DNA of 64,000 nt from Glossina fuscipes (lineage: Eukaryota > Arthropoda > Insecta > Diptera > Glossinidae), in contig NW_023998414.1 of the NCBI RefSeq assembly GCF_014805625.2, positions 10,003,228 to 10,067,227 on the forward strand. The letters run 5' to 3'. Of this stretch, positions 47,261-59,953 are shown piece by piece. A program made the translations under genes and the position numbers. The notes beneath the pieces were generated by a model that ran no database searches, had not been told where the DNA came from, and saw only the letters and a list, made by a program, of their open reading frames with translations. Positions within the stretch are counted from its first letter, which is position 1. Every line of letters begins with the position of its first letter.

Positions 47261-48959
47261 TGTCACCTGTTGATAACAATCATACTAAGAAATCTAAAAT
47301 ATATATAATTTCTCTCTGCACAGTAGTAACTGGCTTGGACAGTCTCATACACTCCCATTAGTTGAATATCAACATAGAAGCCATATTTTCGGACAACAAA
47401 TAACTTGACAATTTTCGTGCTCTAAATTTCGATTTTTCGATAATTTCGAGAAAATTCGAGACGTGGCACCGTGGAACGAAATAAAAAACAGCTTTTTAAT
47501 TTATTTTTTATGTAGAAAAAAAAAAAAAAAAAAAATTAAACAAATTTATGCTCACAATTAGGCTCAGTTAAGTAGAAGACACTGTACCTAAATATATAAT
47601 ATAAACGAAATATTTTCTGACTTTGCGTCTATAAAACTTTTTGTGTTAGCGCTTAGTTTGTGTTGCGTGAAAATTTTTGCTGATAATGCAAAACTTAAAG
47701 GATTTTCAAATCACTGTACATTGCAGATAATGCACATATAAATGTATACATTTTATGCTTTTCTGAACACATCTGTTCATTTCGTTGCTTTTAACTTAAC
47801 ATATATATATATATATATTGTAGTTTAAGTTTTTAGTCAAATTCAAATATTCATTTAATATATTTACGAACATATGTTTTCAAATATAATAATCATATAT
47901 ATGCATATATATATATAATATATTATATTTATATGAATATAACTGCCGGCGGTTGGTCAAGGCCATTATAAAAATTTGTGGCATTTAATTTTTGTGTTGT
48001 TTTTTTTTTTCTAACGCAACAAACACTAAAAACGAGTCACGCCATCGTGTCAAAATTACTTTAATGATGTAAAAGAAGAAATATTACCAGAAATACTTGT
48101 TTATTAATGCCGATGATAAATATTTCTCTTAAAATTATTTTAAATGCTAACGACATATGATATAAATTACATTAGTTATGTGAAAAAGTTTCGGTTTCAT
48201 CGTACCGTTTATTAGTTAACATAGAAGTAAAACCAAATGCACGCTGTTATGATCGAGCTACAGTTGTACATATATGATACTATTATATTTTTCGTATCTT
48301 TGCAGCGCGTAGGAATATTCATATTACACATATACATACACATGCATCTAATCATAGGGAAATAACAGTGTATTAGATAGGAATTTAGACTCCCTTAAGT
48401 TATCCAAGATCAACGACATTGATTTCGAAGCTTGGTTTAGAAAAACCAATTCTGCGATAACTGTTGTCAACTTTACGTGTTTAGCAAGTAAAAAAAATTG
48501 GGTAATTACTTAACATCTCTATTGAAACAATAAAAAGAAAAATGGGTAAATTATTTTCCTAATTGTAGACATTCAAAACTGCTCAATGGCCATAATCCTA
48601 GAAAATATTTGCATGAAATTGTAGTGCATTTTACGTATCTTGCATGAGATAAATAAATTTCGAATAAATTTCTGCTAATTTTGAGCTCTCTATAAATGAA
48701 ATTTAGTCTATGTAGATATACACGAAATCAGTTGTATACTTATATATTTATCGCTTATATATAAAAAACATGCATTTTTGTATTTAACAATGACTTCAAA
48801 GTTATGTTAAGTGTAAACGAAAAGCTTAAAAGAAGTTCATTTCAAGAATCTCGCATGATTCCAGGTGGACAGTAAAATGCGTGTATCTGCAAAAACTTAA
48901 AAATAACGCAAAATTCTGCTTCCGAAAGTAATCATTTTTGAATAAATTGCATCAAACAC
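47261..48959. other. AT-rich DNA, no gene seen
   Basis: A tract of 21 nt at 47516-47536, TA runs at 47801-47819 and 47897-47920. No repeat family recognised. Confidence 0.5.
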
Positions 48960-49400
48960 TCAATAGCCGATATAATCCGTATCGCATTTAAGCATAGCTT
49001 CGATTTTTTTTAGGCATGGATGAAATTAATTTACGACAGGTCACTCTACTGGGATATTTCAGCATACTTTTGCAATGGTTTCCCATAAGTCTTTTTTGCT
49101 GCGACGAGAATCTTGAAGCTTTAGTTCCCTCCAAGAGTTCTCGAGAAATTGATTTCGCCATTCAATGACATTTAAGTTATGCTCCCGGAATCACGCTCTC
49201 AACAAGTTGGATAAATGTTGCGGATCATTATCCTGCCAAAATTTCCATACCAGTGGTATATTTTCTTCAGCAGACGGTGGCGTTATTCCTTCCAACAAGA
49301 TTTTATATACAATTCTGCACTTAATATAAGTGACATTTGTCGAATTTTTCGTAAATGTGCAAAGTCTACCTTGAGAGTGCCTTTGCCGATGCACCGTTAG
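48960..49400 (-). pseudogene. Tc1-family transposase fossil
   Basis: Minus strand. KFWQDNDPQHLSNLLRA (about 49195-49250) equals the family QQDNDPKHTSKLVKEW, with the second catalytic aspartate. After one stop the same frame gives FREHNLNVIEWRNQFL, then ENSWRELK (family [26 protein letters not shown]). The catalytic glutamate stands before NSW, but about five residues of the DLNP loop are lost. The C-terminus continues SKKDLWETIAKVC-NIPVE, then KKIEAMLKCDTDYIGY (about 48963-49010; family RIEAVIKAKGGHTKY). The upstream part up to 49400 reads as the linker GITPPSAEENIPLV (family LLPSAEKL). A D-D-E enzyme of the Tc1 type, dead through stops. No terminal repeats were found. Confidence 0.86.
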
Positions 49401-49558
49401 TGGCGAGTTTGAAAATTTTATCGCAAGTATTTTGGCACTTTTGCAATGGAATCTAAGTATAAATTTAAATCCTTGTTACTATATATATATATGTGTGTGT
49501 GTGTACGTGTAGATGCGAAGGCTATGATGATAAATCAAACAAAATGTTTTAAGATCTG

Positions 49559-49589
<31 letters not shown>

Positions 49590-50342
49590 TAATATTAATA
49601 ATCTAATATCGTATTTTGTTAATCAGCAATTCCATGGAAATATTGATTTAATTTGTGCAAAGCACAAGTCCAAGATTACGTTCTATATTTAGCAAAATTT
49701 CCAAACCAGTTTTATTGTCTTCTTCTTCTTCTTCTTCTTATTATTATTATTAATTACAAAAAAAATAAAAATAATTATAATATTATGCCCATTTTTAGAT
49801 TTTTGTTAAAATTTTTTTTTATCTTTTTTATTAAGGTTTTTGTTTTTTTTTTTTTTCTTTAAGTAACAGAAAGAAAAAATATAATAACGACTACCTTTAT
49901 GAAACTGCATCTAAACTAATTATATCAAAATTCTAACATAGACATTATCATTATGATAATTATGATTTCTTGGTAATTAACTGCACCCAACAGGTTAATC
50001 ACTTTTATATGTACAACTGCATCAACTATATATGCATATGTATATATATATGCATATACAGCAAGAGTAACAATAATATGAACTGAGTTAGTTGTACATC
50101 AATGGCTAATTTTAGTAATTTCCTTTAAGAAAGTTTTGGTTAAGTTTAGATTTTTTTCCTTTTCTTACTTGTTCGTTTCTCTGCTGTATGCTGCTGCTAC
50201 TATGCTCTCTATTAACGTGGAAGTTTCTCTAGAAGGCTATAAAAGGGTATCTAAATATTACACAAACCATAAAATGACTTGACGATCGACCACGACAACA
50301 TCTTCAACACACCGTTAAAGGAACAAGGAAGTACTTAGCTTC

Positions 50343-50345
<3 letters not shown>
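49401..50345. other. AT-rich DNA with (AAT)n and (TG)n repeats, no gene
   Basis: TA/TG run at 49480-49505, (AAT)n array of about fourteen units at 49558-49602, TTC/TTA triplets at 49721-49752. Confidence 0.6.
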
Positions 50346-50399
<54 letters not shown>

Positions 50400-50444
50400 A
50401 TATATGTATGTATGTATATATATGTATGTATGTATATATATATA
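50346..50444. repeat. (TA)n passing into a 16-bp TATATATGTATGTATG array
   Basis: About twenty TA units, then three units of a TATATATGTATGTATG higher-order repeat, ending in a short TA run. The nested order shows that slippage acted first on TA, then on a TGTA-containing variant. Confidence 0.9.
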
Positions 50445-52589
50445 ACATAGGTACTTACATATACACAACCATTAACTATACTTGTTCTTTACTTTAATAA
50501 ACAAGTGTATATAAATACTTGGAATTGAATAGGTGGTAGATGCATTCTCACTCTAATGTTTTCAGAAGCACGTTTCAACTTTTAGTTGCAGTGAAGAAAA
50601 AAGGCGTAAGTTGTGTGACAATAATAATAGGTAAACTTGCTATGGGAATGAAAGGAAGCGAAAAAAAGCATGACTAACCATAGTTTTATTTCAGGAACAT
50701 TTAAAATTGATTGTAATGACTGGTAAACATGCCATCAACAAGTGCATACTTACTTAGTAATTATATTAAGATGCTCATTGAAATCACAAACAGTAAAAGA
50801 AAAATATACCAAAAAAAAAAAAAAAAAAAACAAAAACATTTACAAAGCTTTCCTTTTAATTTATTTGCATAAGAAGTAACTAAAAAAATCCCAAACTATT
50901 GAGAGAAATAAAAGAAGTGGAAAAAAAGATTTCATTTCAAGAAATATATCACGTGTCCAAATAAATTCTCCCGCATTGTCTTTGCTATAATTCAAATTTA
51001 TTTAAACTATATATTTGTTACAAAGCCAATTAAACCAAACATATACCCACACTATTAGCGGTATTTTGGCTCTTATCAGATAACTTGCGGGTATTCTCGC
51101 GGTAGAACTTTTGTGGTTTCAAAAGAAAAAAGTCATCGTTAGTCGGGTTAATCAGAAGGGGGCATCCGAGCGACAATCCCGTAATTTAGAGCATTTTCCT
51201 CTCCAAGTTGAATATCGCTTCTCGGGTTGCTTTTGTTGGAGACGGACACGAACATTGATCGTCTGCAAGAATAAAATTTTTCACACGAAATCTCGTAAAG
51301 CATTTTCTCAACTTAATCATTTCTGTAGCTTCAGTTTAGTCCAGCTTAAAGCAGAATAAAAAAGCTATGCGATCAATGACATTCATCTCTTTACATATTG
51401 ATATGCACTGAAGGAAAGAGTTTCTAAAGCAATGCAATTTATATTGTACAAGCACCAATGTTTAGGTTTCCTATACCCAAAATTTCGGAAGAACTTAACG
51501 CGATAGGTAGACTCTACAAAACAATCAATTCCAATACAAGGAGTTTAGTTGTACACCTACAATTAAAAAAAAAAAAAAACTTGATTTTAATAAATAGCCA
51601 GAGGGATTATGTTGGGAATTTGTTTTGTTTCCAATACGTTTGAGGACAAGAAAATACTTTCGCAAATTACAATTACAAAACATCGTATGTTTCATGATTT
51701 ACATACATACATTTCAATAGATACACACATGCATTGTTGTATAGTTTTCGTTTGTAAGAGAAAAGCCGGAGAGTTCTATAAATTTGTTTTAATTTCATGA
51801 AATATTTGCGATCCATGATAATACCATTGCATCTGTTATCATGCGATTTATTTTGTGACATTTTTTTTTTTTTTTTGTTGCGATTTCGTTTATGCAACTT
51901 ATTTGTTCGTTCGACTTGTTTTGTATGATCTTTTTATTCGTTTTTTTTTTTTTGTGCGGTACTTAAATATCGGTGAAATAGTGTGAATATAGATCGAAAA
52001 ACATCTTTTCGGAACGATTTTTCATTATCAAAGCATGAATAAATCATTGAAGAGAGGAATTAAAAAGCCGATTCGTTGACACCGGAGAAAATGTACCAAG
52101 GAATATACGTTTGCCGCAAATTAGAAAAAAACATTTTCTGTAAATGGTTAAAATTCCAAAAGAAATTAAAAGTTTTAACAACATTTCGATCGCATATATA
52201 TGTGGCTATTTGGGCGTTTATTCGTCGCGAAATAGCTAATCGAACGATTGTTAACGCACCGACGAGATGGTAATACAGATTAAATTAAATTAAATTTATA
52301 TCTTCAAATGGCAAAAGAGATTACAAACCAAATGAACAGTGAACTCCTCGCAAGAATATGCGGATTTTGGACTACACATTACGTATGCGTTGAAAATGTC
52401 TCGAAGGTTTTCAAAAGAAAAATCATAAATTTACGAAAAGTCTTCACGTGTAATTTGAATTTTAATTTCGCTTCGGAAAATTACTTCCTCACTATTTTGT
52501 AAAGCTTCGACATAATTCGCGCAGTCCCTATCCCACGTTGAGAACAGATTTTCTTTAATACGTGATGCGAAAAATTATTTATTAATTAT
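50445..52589. other. AT-rich DNA, no gene assigned
   Basis: A run of 20 nt at 50811-50830. An 82-codon plus frame at 51111-51359, with less AT than its flanks, is not recognised. T runs near 51862 and 51942. Confidence 0.45.
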
Positions 52590-52900
52590 CACTAAGCGTC
52601 TAGATACAGCACTTGTCTGCCCTAGTCTTGAATACTCAGCTCTAATGTGGGCTCTCCCTACTACAGATGCTATGCTGATCTTCTTAAATCCATTTATGGT
52701 AATTTTTCACATTTTGGTTTACGCGGGTTAGGATGGGATTCGCAAATAATTCTATTTCCATTTATCTCCCCGCTCTTGAGAAAAGCTGTGGGTTGTTGAG
52801 TCGGGTATTAATAAAAAAAAATATAATACATAGTTTTATAATTGGGTAGTTCTTTGTAAACTTTTATAAGAACTAAATATTGTTCTGTACTTTATTTTCA
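52590..52900 (+). pseudogene. Jockey-like non-LTR reverse transcriptase tail, fossil
   Basis: LDTALVCPSLEYSALMWALP at 52600-52659 matches the end of the reverse transcriptase domain in jockey-type elements, typically Y-ALVRP-LEYASVVWNP. After a gap and a frame change, GLRGLGWDSQ (52716-52745) and then, in shifted frames, YLPALEKSCGLLSRV or PFISPLLRKA follow. This equals the family's ALR-LGWDS-LPPYSSRL-LLNL-SL. The rest, to about 52900, has only stop-ridden traces. No 5' part of the element is visible, as expected for a truncated LINE copy; no poly-A tail was identified. Confidence 0.68.
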
Positions 52901-54902
52901 TCCTTTCTCTCTATGTGATCTTGTAATAAGTTTTAGTAAACACTCGCTGCGAATTTGTTGATGTTTGGAGTTGATTAAGCTCAATACTATAAATGAAACC
53001 TTAAGATCAATATTCAAGAAAAGAGAAAAGCTAACGATTTTAAGTTTTGAACGAATGGATCGTTAAGAGATCTTCTCTTCCAACTTGCAATTGTAGAGTT
53101 ATCTTATCTGGAGAGAATTATATCAATCAATTAAATATTTAACTTTATTAAAGCGACTAGACTAACCCTCTAGTCTTTCGTAATACGAAGATCCGATAGT
53201 CTAGGTTGCTGGTGTTTACCTTAATTTTTCAATCATAAAATTTATGTCTTTGGTCTAAATAACAATAATAATATGTTTTGAGCTGCAGTTGAGGAAAGCG
53301 AAAGGAAAAATGTTTAGAAAAATATCGTTCTTTTAATATATTATCTAACCTAATGATCATTACAGCAAATTGGCGATAGCTGTTAAATCGAGCCATTTAT
53401 ATACGCTGATCAAGTAAGCTATATGCATTAAAATATGTCCTGTAAGAAATCGTTTTTATATACATTTTGTCGTTTTATTTTTTTTTTATATTTACTTTTT
53501 CTAATTAACATTTAGAGAGAGTGGAAACAATATCAGTGAATATCTTTTTTATTTTCTACTTAGGGCAATGACACTCGTAACATTTGTAAAACACACAGCT
53601 GACAAAAACTATTGTTGTAGACCAGGGGCCTTTACCAACTTAGACAATAAATGAGATATGTAGCTGAATTGCTTGTTTGTTTATGTGTATCACGTTTCTT
53701 AATTTTATAAACAATGTTCGTTATTATCTGCTTGCCCATAACCGTAACGTTTAATCATTGAGTTTTAGATAATTTTTTTTTTTTTTTTTTTCATTACCGC
53801 TCTATTCTATTTTTTTCCATCGTTCTTTATCTTCTTCAACACTTACTTAACCATATTTTGGTTAATGTCTTTGTGGATATATTCTATTACCAAGAAAGTC
53901 TAAAAATTTTTAAAATTTTTATCAAAATCGTTCCATGCGAGTTTTTCTTTTAGTTTTTTTTTTTTTTTTTACTTCAGAAAGTGTTTAAAATTTTTTTTTT
54001 TTCCCTTATTTTTTATTGTGGAAGATTAAATAGCTTTATGCGTTTGTTAAGTTTTTTTATATCTGCTACCAATTATTGCAGGTATATTGATTTTGTTAAT
54101 TTGTTTGTTTGAGATAGAAAAATGTAGCAGAAACCTGATAAGATGAACATAATAATGTTCTCTAACATATGCGATCATTTCCGCCCATATATAATAGCAA
54201 CATAGTTGTCTACGCTTTGTCTTCTCTATCCGTTTGTTTTCCTTTGTCCTTTGTCGAATTTTAGAAATTTTCATAATAACTTTCAGTCAAAGATATGCTC
54301 ATCCACTGATCCCCTCCTACAGACAGTTCTTCATCAGTTATCTTTCTTAACCGCTTGTTACATATTTTTCAAAATTTTCTTAAGATAAAATTTTTTCGTT
54401 TATGTGAGTCCAGCCAAGAAATCGGTTTAATAAATAAGATTCTTAATCCGCCCACAATTACGGAAGAAGCAAGGCGAAAACTTTTCTTCTCTTCAGCAGA
54501 CTCGATGGTATCCAAGTGTCGCCAAGTGTATGGTAGTGATCATAGCTTTCTTGTTTATTTCTTTCAAGTTAACCTTTTAACAACATTTTTTCCCCCTTTT
54601 TTTTATGTTTTTATTGTTGTCGTTGTTTGTTATGTTGTTTTTGTAACTGGTTACATTTAATAGTATTGTTTCAATTGAGTGCGTTTTTCATTATTTTTGT
54701 TTGAGGTTTAGTGTACCATGTTCTTACCAACCGACTTTACTTTGTTGCAGTGCAACAACAGAATTGCTCTGTTCTGTTTAGTGACGCGACAACAGGTTTG
54801 TGCTGCTTGTTATATGTGCGCAGGTTTGTGTTTGCTTACTAATGATGATGACAATGTGATGATAGTGAAGACGTGGTATTTCAAATGTTTGTTTATTACA
54901 TT

Positions 54903-54933
<31 letters not shown>

Positions 54934-57804
54934 TTATATATATATATATGCGCACACTATACTTAGCAAACGAGTGAGGGAGTTGCTATTTTAACACACA
55001 CCACAGGTGCTTTATTATGCTTCAAAAAATACTCTGAGAGCATGTTCCTATTTAGTGTTTTGTTTTTTTTGTTTTTTTTTTTTTTTGTTTTTATAATTTT
55101 ATTATTACTTTTATTTTTCTTTATATTGTAGTTATGTAGAGTTCCATTTTATCCCTAACCAGTGATGTATAAGTACAACGTATAAAGGAATATATGACTT
55201 GTATAAAATATAATGAGAATGTTAGAGATAATTAAAAACGGTATTAAAAATACATTATTTTCGTATTTACCTTAACATACAAAGAGCGACTCTTAGAGAT
55301 ATTTAATTTAAAAATTAATGTCTACGTTGAAAAATTTTATGTATACACGCCTTGCATGGAATCGTAGAATGTACGCTTTTACTCTCATCATGAAAATGAG
55401 AATTATTTGCGCTGCTAATTTCTCATCCCCTCCGGCCTATCAGTCAGAATTAAATCGACCACAAATTGTTTTTTCGCTCAAGCAAACCCCTCAGTAAATC
55501 CGTTTCCAGAATAATGCTTGTTATGTTATTATTTCTTAATCTCTATGTAATCGAAGTTTGTGTTTTTTTTTGACGATGAGCCTTTTTATTGCGCGTAAAA
55601 ATTTGTTGTGTCCGTTTTCTAAAACAGACAGTTGGGTCTTGAATGAAATTGTCATTCCATCATCAGCTCTACGCAACAAGTGTACAGAGCGTAGTCGCTC
55701 GAGCTGTGAATAGGTGTAGTTTTGCATTTTTCATTCACAATTCAAAGATGGATGCGTTACCAAGTCCAAAGTCCAGATAACCATGATGTGAAATATGCCA
55801 ACCATTAACATTGACGATAAAGCTATACATAGATGGCAGCCCCATCTAAGGCGTTCTAAGCTAAGCTTGGTCTATTACGGCTAGTTCCATGCAAATGAAA
55901 CCATCACTAAAAAAGGTCAACACAATAATTGATGCAATTGCGATAAAGAAAAAAAGAAAAGAAAAACGTACGTTTTCCCTAAGAAGAAATTCGGCCACAT
56001 ATAGTAAAATTCGTTCACGAATTGTTTGCAGTGCTTCTGGTTAATACGGGCTTTAGTAACTGACCTGTTGATTGCTTTGATTCCTGTGCCGATAACCACA
56101 TGGTTTGTTCTGGGGATAGCCTTAAAAGTGGAGTCTTCTTTCGGGATGAAATTCGAAAATTAACCGAGAGATCGGAAGAAGCCAGAGTGGAACAATACTT
56201 TGGTTAATCTATTCATTAATTTTGTTCTGAAATAAATGCATTTTTGACCTCGTAAGACTAGGCCGAACTATTTTATACTGCAACATGGTTTCGGTTAAAT
56301 AATGAAATTGATTCCCTAATCTTCCGGTCAGTTGTTGAATATTTAATTTTTTTTTTTGACATCCAACGATATAGTTATGTATTATTTTCTTCAGCTGTGA
56401 CGTTCAATATTTAATCGTAGGAAGTGTACGGGTTAAATCTTTCTGTAACTTGGTAATCTTTCGAAAGAAAAAGTGTAAAGAGTTCAATGAGTTTTATATC
56501 ATCTTCATAGGTGACGTGGAGTTATGCGAAAGACCCTCTTAGGTCCTAAGAGTGTAAGTCGTCCATGTTATTGATCATTTTCCTTTCTTTTTTTTTTTTT
56601 TTTTGTTATTTGCTCTGTTTAGATTTTATCTTGACGAAACGTTTAACATGATTCGATAGGCGTAACCCTAAATTTTGTACGCTTTGCAAATGCAAAATTT
56701 ATTTTCAAAGCTTTCCGATGGTTGCCGATGGTTTCTTATGTATACGAATGTAAAGATATTCATCGTTTTTATTTTCCTATTAGTATGATTAGAGCCCGTG
56801 CTGTAATCCCACCGGATTGATGTTAAGTTTGGTAGGCTATATTAGTCCACTTGAATAGAAAATCACTTGCCATGTGGCTTATGCACATATAGAATGAAGT
56901 TTATGTGAATACACAGTTATATACAGGTATTGCCTTGATATTTAATTAATGTAAGCGATAATTTTTGTATAACCATAAAAAGCTGTTTTACAAAGAACGT
57001 TAGCATACTATATAAATAAAAAAACAAATAAAAAAATATTTTCTTTTACAGTGGTTACGCGTGTTTTGTTTTTCTTCCTTTAGCGCACAAATACATTTTT
57101 ACGTTATCTGCTAGATAATTATTTTTTTGTGCTTTGTGTGTTTCGTTTTTTTTTTTTTGCCTTTTGTTTTCTGCCCGTATTATGGCTGACTGTGTGCATA
57201 AGAGCAAAAATTTGAATTGCATATGTTTTGTGTGGCATTAATTCGGTTGCGCTTTGATGCCTTTGAACCGAAAACTATCACGACTAAAATGACAGGCAGC
57301 AGCGTAAATAAACAACACCGACAAATAATAAATACATGCATATATAACAAGAGCAACAACGAGCGTAAATAATGACATTGAAAGTGAACATACAACGCAC
57401 TTTACAGAAATGCATCGGCAATTATTTTGCATTTGAAAAACGCAAAAAGACAAACTGACAAATGCACACATAGCCCAGTACAAGATATTTTGTACTTGCT
57501 GATTAAAATAGTGTTATTAAAAATTTCCATAACAATCAAAAGATTGGAGACATGCACATCGGATTCGTTGAAATAAAAAAAAAATTAAAAAAAAAAATTA
57601 AAAAAAAAAAAAAACTTGTATTCCAGAATGTTCTTCTCCTCCCCTCCTTTTGCGTAAAGCTTAAGCAAACATTAATTTTTTTGCAAACGAAACAAACAAA
57701 TGTTTCTTCAAAATATTTTCTATGAAAAAACATTTGAAAAAAGTCAAAGTAAAATCAATTATGAAAAATCTTTTATAATTTAATGCAAGTAAAAATATTA
57801 TAAC
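52901..57804. other. AT-rich DNA, no gene assigned
   Basis: T-rich tracts near 53771-53791, 53956-54003, 55066-55086 and 56588-56604. TA repeats at 54902-54949. The 101-codon frame at 54355-54660 begins with EEARRKLFFSSADSMVSKC-like hydrophilic sequence but ends in T-run-driven hydrophobic residues. The minus frame 55536-55727 (MQNYTYSQLERLRSVHLLRR) is compositionally protein-like. Neither could be assigned. Confidence 0.45.
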
Positions 57805-58090
57805 GGGCCACGGGATACCATTAAATACCCTACATCACTTCGTGTAAGACGGTTATTACGGTCATATAATGACTTTTCCAAATCAATTTTTATATGGGAA
57901 GTAGTTGAAATATTTACCCAATCCGAGCCATTTCCTCCTTTATGCTACGATGTACCGTATTTCATCAAAATGTTTCAAAAAATTGCAGCCTGTAGATTGA
58001 ATATAGAAAAACAAGACGAACAGACGGACAATTAAGTTGAATTCATATAACAAAATGATTCTGAATCGATGAGTATTATAATAAAAGGTG
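57805..58090 (-). repeat. Dispersed repeat R, internal fragment
   Basis: Minus strand: ATCGATTCAGAATCATTTTG, AATTGTCCGTCTGTTCGTC, GCAATTTTTTGAAACATTTT, GATGAAATACGGTACATCG, then AAATGGCTCGGATTGGGTAA. The layout agrees with the copies at 14.2 and 45.1 kb. Confidence 0.68.
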
Positions 58091-58150
58091 AATCTATCTC
58101 TTTAAGTCACTTTTTAGTTTTTGCATACATGTGCATAAAGTTAACAACTA

Positions 58151-58375
58151 GTCCGCATGGGTAGACGAGTTGGTAAAAATGACGACTGCGACGTGCACGT
58201 TCACGGTTTCAATTTCCAATGAGATAGAATTTACTTTGGTCGCAGTTATAGGGTGTGCTTAGTCGATACAGGCATAATATTGATCTATTAGGCACACATC
58301 CGCTAGACTGCGATGACTTTCCGAACGAATAGGGGAAATCTCCTAGCTGACTGGTCACACTTGCACCTCAAGTGG
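58151..58375 (+). repeat. SINE-like copy S8, near full length
   Basis: A box TAGACGAGTTG (58162-58172) and B box GGTTTCAATTT (58205-58215), 43 nt apart. Body: TTTGGTCGCAGTTATAGGGT, GTGCTTAGTCGATACAGGCA, TAATATTGATCTATTAGGCA, CACATCCGCTAGACTGCG, AACGAATAGGGGAAATCTCC, ending TAGCTGACTGGTCA. The pyrimidine tract of other copies is deleted, and no A tail is visible. Confidence 0.76.
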
Positions 58376-59889
58376 TCTTGGATAGAAAAATGTGTTAATT
58401 TCCCCGCCCCGTCAAATTTTTATATTCAATGATCCTACAGGAGAGCACGTTATGCTTCTGCTATAGGAAATTGGTTATCTTACAGTTACTATAATTTAGT
58501 TGCAAAGTCAGCCACAAATTTTCAATAAAAATTCAACGGTTTTCGGTACATAGTTCACTGAAATGAAAATACTATTCAGGTTCAATTTCTTTTCTGCGCT
58601 TATCTCTAGGACAAATATATATAACTCAATGGTAGAATGAGTTGCAAATCCATGCTCGTTAATTCCAGCTTTTCATCCGGCCGTAGCACGTATATAAATT
58701 AGAGCAACAATGTACAGTAGAAGTGAGTCCACGTTGTACGAGTCATTTAAGTTATTTTTAAAAATATTTAAACGAATTATAAAAAGCCTTAGAGATGGAA
58801 AATTTTTCCTCACTAATGTGCTGCGTTGATTGTATACTCATCTATGCTGATAATTTTGACTAACTTAAGTTAAATCTATTTTTAGACTCAATAATTTTTA
58901 GACAATAAAATAGTTATGATCGGTTAATATAAATCGCCTTAAGCTTGGATTTTCACTACTCAATCTGTAGAGAAATTGAGAGAAAGTCCATTTCTTAAGG
59001 TGGATGTAACTCTAAGAGCTAAGAGCGATTGTAGTCATTTATTAACCCATTACTAGCGACAGCTCACGCTTGTAAACACCAAGTGTGGAGGTGATGTTCT
59101 TTATAATAGAAAATACCAATGATCTAATAATGAATACTTCGTTTGAGAATATTTCCTACGACACTGTCGATTCATCTCGTGTTATATAAACCCGCCACCA
59201 AGAAATGTATGCCTATTTTCTACGTTTTCCTCTATGCACTGAAACATTATACAAATTATTGGAGCTATAACGTAACAAAGTCGTACCATCTCTCTCATCA
59301 TATTATACGAACACGATCACATTTTATCCGCCATGCTATACGAATTCGTCTTATTTAAGGTCGCCCGCAATATAGGGTGATCTACAGTAGGACGTGTGCG
59401 AAAATTATCACAGTAATAAAAGTCAAACGTTAGACGTGGCATCGAGGGACTGAGTGAACTTTTAGCAAATATATTTTTCTTTCATTTTTTTGCATTAGAA
59501 TTGGTTTCGTTTTGTTAAAGCTTCATTTCGATAAACGCACAATTTGTGCTGTTTTTATACCGAACATATAAAAAAGAAAAGAAAACGCCATAAGTATAGT
59601 TAAAGGAGCATTCAAGCTCTTGTTTTACAGCAAATACACATTTTTTTCATTTCTTTCTCGAAACACAATCAATGTTCTTATCACCCAGTCACAGATCTCG
59701 ATGAGCATCGATTTGATAAAATCGTCTGCGCACGACATCTGCCCAAATATATATGTATATATATCCATGCATATATGATGTAATGGGTATACAAGTGCGT
59801 GTGTGTGTGCGTTTGTATGCGTAAGTGGGCTTGTAATATCTCCAGTTCAAGCTTTGCTACTTACTTTTCCTTTTCTAACGCTTTTAGTG
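58376..59889. other. AT-rich DNA, no gene seen
   Basis: A short segment at 59010-59035 (AGAGCTAAGAGCGATTGTAG) weakly resembles part of family B. Nothing else recognised. Confidence 0.45.
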
Positions 59890-59914
59890 TTTTTTTTTTT
59901 TTTTTTTTTTTTTG

Positions 59915-59951
<37 letters not shown>
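59890..59951. repeat. Paired poly-T tracts (24 and 34 nt)
   Basis: Two T runs separated only by GAGC, followed by GCGC. Likely one longer run broken by mutations, or two adjacent tails. Confidence 0.92.

Positions 59952-59953
<2 letters not shown>

Noticed and set aside
55536..55727. 63-codon minus-strand frame with protein-like composition
   Set aside because: Short, no recognised domain, and surrounding frames are closed; a host exon cannot be supported from sequence alone.
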